64,000 bases of DNA from Ananas comosus (taxonomy: Eukaryota > Streptophyta > Magnoliopsida > Poales > Bromeliaceae), in assembly GCF_001540865.1 (NCBI RefSeq), contig NC_033640.1, positions 7,541,306 to 7,605,305 on the forward strand, in the 5' to 3' direction. The notes beneath the pieces are model-generated. The model had not been told where the DNA came from. It did no database searches and saw only the letters and a list, made by a program, of their open reading frames with translations. The position numbers were made by a program, and so were the translations under genes. Positions 11,201-21,560 of the stretch are shown here, piece after piece (the stretch's first letter is position 1; each line of letters begins with the position of its first letter).

Positions 11201-13474
11201 ATTTACAAATACTAATTTTTCTACTATGACCTAATCTGGGTTTAACAGTAATTTTTTGACTTTTTTATTGAATATTTTGTAATATGATAGAGTACTATAT
11301 TGCTATTTGACGAAATATCTACAAGTATTTCACAAAAACTAGTAAAAATCTTTGACAAAATGTTTTGAAATTTTTTATAATTCCAACAAAATGTAAGGTT
11401 GAGCAATGAAGTAAATTTTAAAATTAATAGGAGAAAGTTGAATACATTTTTAAATTTAAATATATTTGAATACGATAACTCAGAAAAAGTATATTTTTCA
11501 AAAACCAATTCTATGTATTTCAATCATATTCATATTTGTGTAGTTGGCTAAGAAATTAATGATCGGTACTCGATATTTCAAGTTCAAAGCTAACCTTTTG
11601 CTTCACATTTCTATCAAACTTCCTGAGAAACGAACGAAGCAGAAAGCTTGTCAGTTGCTACCTTTCTCTTTTTTAAAAAAAAAAAAATCTATGTAATTTG
11701 ATATACCAAAAGAAGGATAAATGATAACTTTAATTTTTAAAAGAATTTTAGAAGCAAATAAAAGTTGTTTTCAAGTTTTTATATTTTTATTGCTAAACAA
11801 CTATTTCAAATGTAAGAATTGCAAGTAATCTACTGTCCATTTCTATAATTTTTATGTAGAAATTATATTAAAAAAATAAAGAAAAAAATATACGGACTTA
11901 TTTGTACTATTGAACATGATGAGTTGGCGACCTAGCATTTCAAATTTTTGATTTTATAATCCGACCTTTCAATTTTTTTGATTTCAGTCTATGGACGGCA
12001 CTTTGACTTCAAATAATGAATCCGTTAATATACTTCATGCAATTTTCACAGCTAGATATAAATCATTGAAGTAAGTAATTAGCTTTAAATTTGACGGTCA
12101 GTGTATTGTTGATTGACTCAAATCAAATATGTTAACAGATTAGATAGTAAAGTTAAAACTTGGAAAAGTCAGACAGCCGACACAAAATGATTTATAGTTC
12201 AGATAAGTTGTATACTTTTTAGAAGAAAAAAAAAAAACGACACCAAGTAACAAGCTTGGAGTTTACAAGTGAAGGGATGATCTTAACTGATGAAATGCAT
12301 ATGCATTGCGGTAGACGGCCCCCCTGGGGATGAAATCCTCCTGCTTGCTCGACGAGAAGTTGCGCGACGCCACCGCCCGCAGCACCGCCGCCCTCGCCCG
12401 CGCCAGCCCCTCCTCGATCACCCCTACCTTCGCCTTCACCTACATATATGCCCATAAAAAAAAAAAAAAGAAAAAAAAACATAAGTAATTGCGCAATCCA
12501 ACATGTTTTGAATACTACCGACCGTCCCTAGAGCAAGTGACAAAGGGTTTGGTGGTTGGTATTTGAGACGCAAGTTCGAATCCTAGTTGATTCACATTTT
12601 CAGCTAAGTTTATTTCTAAATGAAATAAACGAAACGGATGCCGTGCTNNNNNNNNNNNNNNNNNNATATATATATATAGTTTTATGCATTTCAGAGAAAA
12701 CATGCACCCATTTTTAATTTTAATTTGTGTTTAAATTTTGCAGGCACCTCTTTTTCCTCATTCGATCTATCTTAATTTTTCCTTCCAGATTATTATGTAC
12801 AACGCAAACTACACCAATTTTATTCTATTACATCAATTTAGTTATATCGAAAATTAAAATGTTGTAAAATATGGTTTACTGTAATAGTTTGTATCATTGT
12901 GGGAATGTAAATCATATTATTTAACCATTTATTATCACAAAATTTATAAGAATAATTTGTAACGATCTTATTTGTTACAAAAAGTTATTATTGCATCTAA
13001 ATAGTTATCACTTACGTACAGGAATATTTACTGTTGGAAAATAATAATGAATTTTCGTAGCACGCAAACCAAATTCGATGCTTACTGAATATAATTAAGT
13101 TTTTTTTTTTTTCAATTCATTCTGGAAAACTATTATCGATGATAGTTTTACGTGAAACCGAACACCACCTTAGCAGGAACAGCCGACTCCGCGCGCATGC
13201 TCGAAAGCTCTTGATCATCATGATCGCGGTTCGGAGCAAGTGAAGTGTAGTACTCCACAGCCTGCGATGACAGTGATGACGACGGCGATGACGATAAAGA
13301 CGAAGATGAAAAAGGCGCGCTAGCATTGCCGGTGGTGCCGAACACTTGAATGATGCTGTAGAAGCCGTGGAAGCTTCTCTGGTTGAAGATTGCGAAGGGG
13401 ATGAAGAGGAGGAGAAGGAGAAGAAGAAGGAAAGGTGCAGAAAAGGAGAATCTGCTGCTGCTGTTGCTCTCCAT
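8261..13474 (-). CDS. Exostosin-family (GT47) glycosyltransferase
   Basis: Four exons: 13474-13169, 12439-12288, 9546-9192 and 8929-8261, giving 493 residues. The product should be a type II Golgi membrane enzyme that adds sugars to cell-wall or other glycans; acceptor and donor cannot be told from sequence. An uncleaved anchor lies at residues 13-30 (Leu-rich), followed by a Ser-rich stem. The family block starts in exon 3 with [16 protein letters not shown] and contains [52 protein letters not shown] and GCVPVIV, all hallmarks of plant GT47 proteins near At5g20260 and At3g07620. ATG 13474 is the first in frame; upstream the frame has only a GTG and then a stop. Introns 2 and 3 have clear GT-AG sites. 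The exon 1 donor (AAG|GTGGTG) is weak but is the only one keeping frame. Intron 1 holds a MITE, a SINE and an N gap; intron 2 holds a solo LTR. Confidence 0.9.
9846..10049 (-). mobile_element. Solo LTR of TRIM family A
   Basis: A single LTR copy related to those of the TRIM at 25979-26519. It shares 'ctactct'-like blocks, 'cgcttaac', 'ctcttaa', 'aggtt' and the end 'agtgtcac'. The flanks aggaa (left) and aggga (right) resemble a mutated 5-bp duplication. It lies in intron 2 of the exostosin gene. Confidence 0.6.
10580..11037. mobile_element. MULE-like MITE
   Basis: Inverted ends: 'attataaaaacctcccttac' at the left mirrors 'gtaagggactttttataac' at the right. Inner blocks also mirror ('atctcaaatagatcc' against 'gatctatttgagat'). 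No clear target duplication. It lies in intron 2 of the exostosin gene and has no coding capacity. Confidence 0.6.
11541..11687 (+). mobile_element. SINE, diverged copy
   Basis: It resembles the SINE copies at 12530 and 18345: 'ggtactcgatatttcaagttc', then 'gctaa', 'cttcacatttct' and 'gaaacgaacgaagcag', then 'gctacctttctct' and an A-rich tail. It is the most diverged copy in the window. It lies in intron 2 of the exostosin gene. Confidence 0.5.
11884..12220. mobile_element. MULE-type MITE, same family as 1313-1684
   Basis: Left 'atatacggacttatttg' mirrors right 'cagataagttgtatac'. Internal text matches the 1313-1684 copy ('ttgatttcag', 'gactcaaatcaaatatgtta', 'agatagtaaag'). It sits in intron 2, about 70 bp from exon 2 of the exostosin gene. 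Confidence 0.55.
12530..12647 (+). mobile_element. SINE copy running into an assembly gap
   Basis: A tRNA-like B box (gttcgaatcc) near the 5' side is followed by 'gttgattcacattttcagct', 'tttatttctaaatgaaataa' and 'acgaaacggatgccgtgct'. The 3' tail is lost in the N run. It lies in intron 1 of the exostosin gene. Confidence 0.7.
12648..12665. other. Assembly gap (18 N)
   Basis: A run of N at the 3' tail of a SINE, next to an AT microsatellite. A low-complexity tail probably stopped the assembly. Confidence 0.95.
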
Positions 13475-13565
13475 CTGCTTAATCCTGGCTTGTGCTTTTC
13501 TGCTTCTTCCCCCCACTCCCCTTTTTTAGCTTTTTAGAATTACATGCTCATTGCCTGCACTGGGT

Positions 13566-13575
13566 GTATAAATAT
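13566..13575 (-). promoter_or_regulatory. TATA box of the exostosin gene
   Basis: On the minus strand this reads tatatttata, about 95 bp upstream of ATG 13474. That would place transcription start near 13540 with a short leader. Confidence 0.55.
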
Positions 13576-15009
13576 ATCTCACAAACCGTGCGCATTAAAA
13601 TCATAGACACGGAATACCGATATTGCGCAAATTAAACAATAAATAATATTCCTTTTGTCACGCCCCGGGTCCGGCTTTACTTAGGCTCGTCAACAGATTC
13701 GCCGTATACACAGCTCGCGTTCTCAGTCTTTTCAGTTTCCAATCAGCTCCAATAATTGCGCTGACGATATTTTTGAATGTTTTGAGAGATATCGTACCAG
13801 AATTGGCCCTAAATAATTTATTTTAATTCATTTTATAGTATTTCAAATGCCATACAATGCATTTGATATTTAATTAATAGGTTAAATCTCTATCGGTTCC
13901 TCGTTTCTCTAGTATCTCTTCTGCAGTGCACGTATGATCTTAAATATGCGTTTGAACTTGCAACTATCTCTGAATGGTTTTCTATCACTTTTGCGAGAAA
14001 TTATAGTAAATTTTTTAAAATGTAAAATATATATAAGTATCATTCTCTACTTAGCTTAAGTTTTTAAAGAATAATAATTATTACACATTTTTTAATATAG
14101 TATCAGAGCAGGAGATCGAGGGTTTGATTCACCGCATGCTACTATATTAAAGGGCAACTTGGTATTGTTGCTGGATTTTTCTCATATTGTAGGAAGAGAT
14201 GATGGATTACTTACGACACAAATATTTATTTGATAACAAAAAAAGTAAAAATTTGAAAGCAATATTTTATACTTTAAGACTTCGTATTATAAGATAATCA
14301 ATAAGAACAATAAGAGAAAACTTTTTTTCCCGTACGTTAAATTATATAGAATTAATGTTAAAAAATAATTAAAAAAAGTAATATGCTAAGCAACGTCTTT
14401 TTTTCCCTAAAAAAGGACTTAAATTTGGTTCCCGCGTGATTTAGTGTATTTTCACTTTGCCACTCCCTGCCATGTGATTTTCTTTTGGTGTCGCCGTGAG
14501 GATTTGCCCTCAAATATGGTTCCAAAGTGCCTAAAATCATATAATAAACTTGCTCATTTTTTGTGAACCAAAAGACACCAAACCGTAATACTTTATTAAC
14601 CTATATTTTGACAGGGGAAGGTACTATGCATTTCGTAAAATATATAACTTTATCATCCTGTGGTTAATAAATTTTAACATTATTACACCCTAGACTACAA
14701 CAGAATTAGATTATAGGGACACATATTTGAAACACTTTTGAGTAAGTGTCTTATTTATCCTAAAACTTAAAAAAATATCTACTAATGCCTAAATATAAAG
14801 CCTAATCCAACCAAAAATAAAAGATTACTCTACTCAACCCACCACACCCAGTCTATTTGGCCCGATTACAAGCAGAAAAGAAAAAAAAAAAAAGAAAAAT
14901 CAATTAGCATTTTTTTTTTCTTTTCACTCAATTCACTGAAATTCTAGACGAAGAGCCTTTCCTGTCGTCCTCCTCCGCCACCGCAGCCAACGAGATAGAG
15001 TTTCAGCGG
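13576..15009. other. Intergenic DNA with TE debris
   Basis: A 'cacgccccgggtccgg' block at 13660 and a 'tatcagagcaggag' tract at 14100 (similar to initiator-Met primer-binding-site contexts) suggest broken LTR elements, with no definable ends. No gene was seen. Confidence 0.35.
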
Positions 15010-15215
15010 TTGCTAAATACTTAAATAAGTATTGGTAAATTAGCAGCACTCTTTTAGGTTATAGCGACACTCTTTAATTGTCACTATATACCTAGCGACC
15101 CCACATATAGCAACACTTTTTAAAAGTGTTGGTAATTTTAGCTAGCAGCATTTTTTTGACATGTATCTATATTTAAAAGTGTCGCTATAGACCGTTTTTG
15201 TTGTACCTCTCGATG
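15010..15215. mobile_element. CACTA-like subterminal repeat fragment
   Basis: Alternating direct and inverted copies of 'agcgacactctt', 'agcaacactttttaaaagtg' and 'aaaagtgtcgctata' are typical of the subterminal repeats of CACTA (En/Spm-type) transposons. The outermost CACTA pentamer and a TSD were not found, so this is a remnant. Confidence 0.4.
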
Positions 15216-17264
15216 ACGCATTTTCGCACTGACATAAAAAAGAAATTAAGTTATAAAGAACAAAATGAAACGTTTCAACCACAATATATAATAATAAAGT
15301 AAAAATGCGCTAAACCTCAGGAGGCTATTTGTAGCTTCTTCTTTTTTTTGTTCTCTCTCCTTTCTTGTTAATTAATGGTGATAAATAAACTTGGGGAGAG
15401 GAATTTATGGATAAGGTGGATGAAGATAATTAATTCTACTGCGTGGGGTAAACGTTGATGCTACTACAATTTTGGCGAAGTTCCAGGGAGGCTTTGAAGA
15501 GCTAAAAAAAAATTCNATATATATATATATATATATGATACCTCTCGAATCCTATGAAAAGATAGGATTAGAAAAATATGTGTTGACTAAAACGATGTTA
15601 GCTCCTTCATCTAACTAAATACCTTTTACAAAAAAAAAGAAAAAAAGAAAAAAATGCTATGCGTACATAAGAATTATTATAAATTAAAATAGTGTTTTCG
15701 AGAAACGATGTGGAACTCCTCCATCTAGTTAACTTTGTTATAGGAGCCTGACGTGACTCGAACTTAGGACCTCCTGCTCTGATACCATGTGAAATAACCG
15801 TTGTACTCTAAAAATTTAAGCTGTTAGAGAATGGTATTTAAACATTTTTATATTTAACAAACTTAGTACCTTTTTAAGAAAAATATTTTTGTGAGATACG
15901 CCCCTCCTAATTACCATTGACTGGTATTCGGTATGCTTTGCAATTCGTGCCAAGTGCCACGTAGTATTTCCCTTTTACGTGGGAGGGATCGGATGTTGTT
16001 TATTCAATCAAAACTTTCGATCTCCACCATCAAATCATTCCGTATCCGTAATGTTAAACATTATTTTTTTAAATAATATTGATTTAATGCACTTAAGTAG
16101 TTGTTAAATTAAGAACATACAGAAAAAAAAAATAATTTAATGAACAGTTTTCTGACTAGGCCTCGTTAAGGAGTCTCAATCTGTTGCTATGTGTTACTTT
16201 TATTTCTATCTAAAAATTATAATATTTTTTTTTTAAAATTAAAAAAAGTTAATTTTAGTATTAAAAAAATCAAATAAATTATCGAATAAAAATAAAATTA
16301 ATATATGATAGCACATTGGAATCTCCTCAATGAGAAGTCGTTGGAGAGAATTTTATATCCAACATTAAACCCCCACTTAGGATTTTTTTTTTTTTTGGGT
16401 ACTTTTTAAAAAAAGACTTAGGAATACTCCATGTGCCATAAAAATATAGGACTCCCCACAAAAGTTTTATTACTATTATTATGGAACATTAAAAACCTAA
16501 TTAGAATAATATACTTTTTTTTTTGTACATTTTTAAAGAAATAGGACACCTCACTTAAGTTTTATTATTATTATGGAACATTAAACCCCTACTTAGAATA
16601 TTTTTGTGTGACTCCATATGCCATAAAGTCAATGGCATTTAATGGCTTCAAGCATGGGGATTTATGCAAACCCTAATTTACATGGAGGCTAGCCTAGTTT
16701 ACTTCCAAAGTAAGCAATTAATAAATTGATTATTTATAAACAAGACTAATAAGTAGCTTGGTATTGTTGGACCCTTTTTGGGGAAAATCCAAAGAGTAAT
16801 TTCCTTATTTTTAACCCTTTTTTTTATTTCAGAATTAGAGTAAAATTTTAAAGACCACATACGCTAGCTAACGCAATATGTGCTGCAAATTATATACTGC
16901 GGACTATTAATAATAAAGAAATAATATTTACTATTAATTTTTTAACTTTTGAATGTCTAAAATTTGCTATTTGATAATAATGATACTATTATAAATCAAG
17001 GGATAAAATATTGATAGTACTATGGATAAGACATTAGGTCCACTCAAATTTTCATATGGAAATAGTTATCATTAAATATTTTATTCAAACATCAAAAATA
17101 GGAGCCTATATTACATTCAGAATATATTAACATTGTTTAATTTGCAGGGTTAATTAGGTTTGAGCAAAGCAAGGAACAACTGTAATATTGTTTTCTCATT
17201 CTCTAGGGTGACTCAATGCCTCCCTACAAAGTCCTCTCAGAAGCAATTGACCATCTCCAGTGTA
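15216..17264. other. Intergenic DNA with diverged repeats
   Basis: It contains (AT)n beside an N at 15516 and a 'ctcctgctctgataccatgt' tract at 15770, the reverse complement of a Met-tRNA primer-site context. Two or three imperfect tandem units of about 100-110 bp lie at 16363-16640 (landmarks 'acattaaacccc', 'cttag', 'ttattattatggaacattaa'). No exon-like frame was found. Confidence 0.4.
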
Positions 17265-17640
17265 ACTCCTGGTTAGTAAATTTGCAAATTATTCGCGAAT
17301 TATTCGCAAATTATTGAAAATCCAAATTAAACGGTCCATTTACGAATTTTTTCGAAAGAAAGAGAATTATTCGCGAATTTTTATTCGCGAATTTTTGGGC
17401 CAGCTGAATTATTCGCGAATAATTCGCAAATTATTCGCGAATTATTGCCGAATTATTGAAAATATGAATAAAAAACTTATAATTTTATTATTAAATATAA
17501 ATTATTTTATATTTTATATTTTATACCGAATTTGTTTTTTAAGCCAAATTTTTTAACGAATTTAAAAATTAGAAAACGAATTTTATACGTATTATATCCG
17601 TACAGAATTTTTGCCGAATCCGAATTAACTAACTATGGTG
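17265..17640. repeat. Palindromic TTCGCGAA repeat cluster
   Basis: Dense copies of 'attattcgcgaatt', 'ttcgcaaattatt' and 'gaattattgaaaat' in both phases. The TTCGCGAA core is self-complementary. The text after it ('ccgaattt', 'gccgaatccgaatt') resembles the following block at 17840-18240, which is rich in 'cgaattcg'-like words. Probably a transposon remnant; ends not defined. Confidence 0.5.
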
Positions 17641-18344
17641 TAACTCTTGTGCCCTACAAACATCATCATCCTCTGTAACGAATTATGTATAGTATACTAT
17701 TGATAATATATGAATAATATTTATTTCTCAACTCTTGCGATATACAATACCATTAATTAAATGTGAATAGAATTTATTATTTATTTTTTCACCATTATAT
17801 TACAATCATTTCACCTACCACCACTCAAATTTAGGAACATCAATGGCCGGATTTGAGACGGATTTTCTAAAATTCGAACTGGACTGCCAAATCTGACGGA
17901 TTTCTAAAATTATATTCAAATCCGAATCCTACCAAAAATTCAAAAACCGAACCGCGCCCGAACCCGAAATAATTATCTCTCTACAATATATTACATTAAA
18001 TCTAAATTTTTAAAATACAAATTCAAATACAACACCAAATATATATATATATTATATATAATGTAAAATAATTTCAAGTTCGGATCGGATTCGGGTTCGA
18101 ATTGGGTACAATCAAAATGCATATCCGAATCCAAATTCGTCAGATCGGTCTTGATATTCATATTCGAAACTATATCAATTTAACATCGGATAAATCCATT
18201 ATATTCGGATTCAAGCTGCGGTAAAATTTTGGTTATCCACATCTATGAAGTATGAACTTCCCTAACAGTGAGGAATCTTCAATGTAACAGTTAATATATC
18301 ACGCTTGTTGGCTGTGTGGTGGAGTCCACATGTCAGGTTCAACA

Positions 18345-18499
18345 AGTGTTAAGTGATAAAGGATTTGATGGTTGGTATCCGAAATTTCAAGTTCGAATTC
18401 TAATTAATTCACATTTCTAGCTAAATTTATTTCTAAATTAAATAAACGAAACAGATAGCATACTACCTATTTCTCAAAAAAAAAAATAAATAAATAAAA
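18345..18499 (+). mobile_element. SINE with A-rich tail
   Basis: A near-complete copy: head 'gtgataaaggatttgatggt', B-box-like 'gttcgaattc', body 'tttatttctaaattaaataa', 'acgaaacagatagcatacta', 'cctatttctc', then an A-rich tail with (AAAT)n. It matches the copies at 12530 and 35743. Confidence 0.75.
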
Positions 18500-19740
18500 G
18501 TGCATAATGTGCATTGCATGATATTTTCGGAGGGTAATAGGTATCTTTCATTGGCTGGTGCCTACCATGCCAAGCACCACTGGAATGGATCTACCACTGT
18601 GGACACACACCACAAACAATGTCTATAAAAATAAAAATAAATATTGAAAATGGTAAGAAATTTGCATATATATATAAAAGTAATTATTATTTCGCCAAAG
18701 ATGAAAACAGTGAAATGGTTCTGACCGCAAATATTCATTTTTATTATTTGATTTACCATAACTTTTCCTTCGGTTGCAAACTCAAACTCTCCAAATATCT
18801 TAATTACCTTCGGCCTACCACCTATAAAAGTCAATTATAAAAAAAAAATTAGATAAAAATAAAATTTTAATTATTGCGCCATTCACTTTCTATAAAACAA
18901 GTAGTAAAACTGAAGAAACTTCAATTTTTCAGCTATATACAAAAACGAAAAGTAAAAAAATAATAAATTTTACATGAATTCTATTCATCTAAAAGTCTAT
19001 TTCAATATAAACTTAGCTTTTATGAAACAAACAGACGTTGGTTCCAATAAATAAGTCTTATTCGTGGAACTCTTGGACCTGGCCCAATCCATTTTGAAGC
19101 ATAGCCTGTTCGGGCCTAGCCCGACATCCTTGGGTCGGTTCGGGTCGGATCAGGGTTATCCATGGTTGGATCGGACCGTCTAGTGCTCCACTCAGGATTG
19201 CTGGCAAAATGCGCTCTGTGTGATAAAAAAGTCCGGTAAAACATCTTTTAGTTTTGTTTCAAGTATAACATGTGATCCACATCACGCTAGCCTGTTAAGA
19301 TATGAACCACTCCGTGCGTTCGTCTCAACTGATTTTGATCCAATAGTGTTAGATAGGTTTCAACCCAAATGAGACCTCACGGCCGATACCCCGCAGTGAA
19401 AAGGCTCCCCATATTGCTTTTATTCAAAGGCCTGGGCCCAACCAATTTATGGACATGGATATGTGTCGGATTGGGCTGTTTACTCGGCCTGTTTAATTAC
19501 TTTCTTGTAAGTATCGGGAAAAAAAAAAAAAAGAAGATTTCAAAAATTTCAGTTAAAAAAAGCATGTAAGCTTCCCGAGTTTGAGTGAAAAAAAAAATCA
19601 TCATTTTAAAAATTAGTTAGCACGTTAAAGGTCAGCTCGATTGCGTTCGGCTTGTGTAGCTATAAATATGTAAAGAAACTGGCGCATCTCTAACTCCATC
19701 CATGTCTAGATTAGATTAAGTTGCTATGCTTAAAGTCGAG

Positions 19741-20305
19741 NGAGAGAGAGAGAGAGAGAGAGGGTGGTATACTTTTGAAAGTATGGAGCCCTCCGAGCTT
19801 CCAAATTATTTTCTATGTTGAAACTTTCGAATCGATGATCAGCTTCGTTAGATTTGATCTAGAGTATTTGAAGTACCTCGAAATAAATTTTGTAATTTTT
19901 CAATATTGTTTGCCTAGTAATCGGAAGGGGTCTCATCGAAAGGGCTCAAAATCAATAACTTTAATGGCCGTGATGAGCTGTTTGCAAGTTTAACGGTGTA
20001 AAAATATCCAAATCAAGTAAAATTTTGATAGAAAATTCTTTACACTATATAAAACAAGATCAATATCTTTAATCTAAAATTTTAATTCAAATCATCACAT
20101 TTTATAAAATTTTTATTTTCAGTCGTTGATTTTGAGCCCCTTTCGATCACTAAGCAAATGATATCAAAAAATCACAAAATTTAATTTCTAGGTACTTCAA
20201 ATACTCTAGATCAAGTTTAACGAAGCCGATCATCGATTCGAAAGTTCTAACATCGAAAATGACTTGAAAGCACGAAGGACTCCGTACTTCCAGAAGCATA
20301 CTAGC

Positions 20306-20330
<25 letters not shown>
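19741..20330. mobile_element. Fold-back element with ~210-bp arms
   Basis: The left arm (from 'ggtatacttttgaaagtatg') is the imperfect reverse complement of the right arm (ending 'gtacttccagaagcatacta'). Both contain 'gaaactttcgaatcgatgat'-type text and 'ctagagtatttgaagtacct'. The loop is AT-rich. It is bounded by (GA)n on the left, which also holds an N, and (CT)n on the right. Confidence 0.7.
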
Positions 20331-20336
<6 letters not shown>

Positions 20337-20337
20337 C

Positions 20338-20339
<2 letters not shown>

Positions 20340-20368
<29 letters not shown>

Positions 20369-21120
20369 GCTAGAACTATTATACTCTTATAAATACAGAT
20401 CTTTTTATATTTATAAGTTTTCAACCATTGGATGAAAGGATGAGCGGTTAGAATGATAGTAGTCCTCTAAAATTGAGTGGGTGATTGATTGAATAATATG
20501 ATCCACCAGATGAAAATAATCAAAAAGATAGATTAACGGCCGAAAACTTATAAGTACGAAGTGGTCTATACTCATAAAAATATGAGTCCGGTTACTATAC
20601 TCTTATGAGTATGATCACCTTTGTACTCATAAGTTGTTTTCGATGATAAAACTTCCGAATCGACGATCCATACCGTTAAACATTATTTAGAATATTTAAA
20701 ACATCTAGAAATCAAATTTTATAATTTTTCGATATCATTTACCTTACGATCAAAAGTTCACAAAATTGACAATTTTTAACGGCCGGTATGGAATACTTAC
20801 TAGTTTAACGGTGTAAAAGAATTGGAATATGTTGAATTTTTAATAAAAAATTCTATTCACTACCTAGATAAAGATCAATAACTCTGATCTTAAATTGAAG
20901 AATCCGATCATCCATTTTTAGGACGTCATTTGATTTTGACCGTTCATTTTATGCCTGCTTAATGGACTTTATTATAATTTCAAAAAATTGCAAAATTTAT
21001 TTTTTAGAAGTTTCAAATACTCTAGATCATATTTTACAAAGTCGATCGTCGATTCGGAAGCTACATTATCGAAAACAATAATAGTCCTACTCTGGCTACT
21101 ATACTTTTATAAGTACTGAT
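20340..21120. mobile_element. Two adjoining fold-back elements
   Basis: A small inverted pair (about 20370-20590: 'actcttataaatacagatc' and 'aaacttataagtac') is followed by a larger one (about 20590-21120). The larger arms carry 'actcataagt', 'cgatgataaaacttccgaat' and 'cgacgatcc' on the left and 'gatcgtcgattcggaagct' on the right. They resemble the arms of 19741-20330, so this is a cluster of related fold-backs. Confidence 0.6.
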
Positions 21121-21560
21121 TCCCTTATACTCATAAGTTTTCGGCTCTTAGATTTTTTTCCATTGATCATTTCCACCCGTTAGATCATACTAATCAAGTC
21201 TGCCACGATCCCAATAATAACTTACAAACTTTAGTTAACAAACATTTGCCACAAGAAGATCTTCCCAACATAAATAAACTCGAATGGCTACAAAAACCCA
21301 TAAAAAGAAGGGTCAAAAGGGAAAATGAACTTCTACAAACAGCTTGAAACCCTATTGAAGCAAGCAAAATCAATTGTTTCTATTAAGGTAGATTAAAGAA
21401 AAAGGCCATCAGTTTTGATCATTATTACAACAGGTATCTCGCAAAGGTAAGGTAGGGTCGAATCTCTGTTTCAAGCTAGAACATTCCTCCGTGCAGGCTG
21501 TCGAGATCGAAGAAGTGGTCCCTCAAAGGAGAAGGTGAGTCGTCTTTCCAGTATACAAAT

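Noticed and set aside
12575..12600. tRNA gene suggested by gttcgaatcc
   Set aside because: Only the B-box-like word is present, in a repeated SINE; no cloverleaf could be built.
13475..13516. Upstream start for the exostosin protein at 13516
   Set aside because: The codon there is GTG, not ATG; the first in-frame ATG is 13474.
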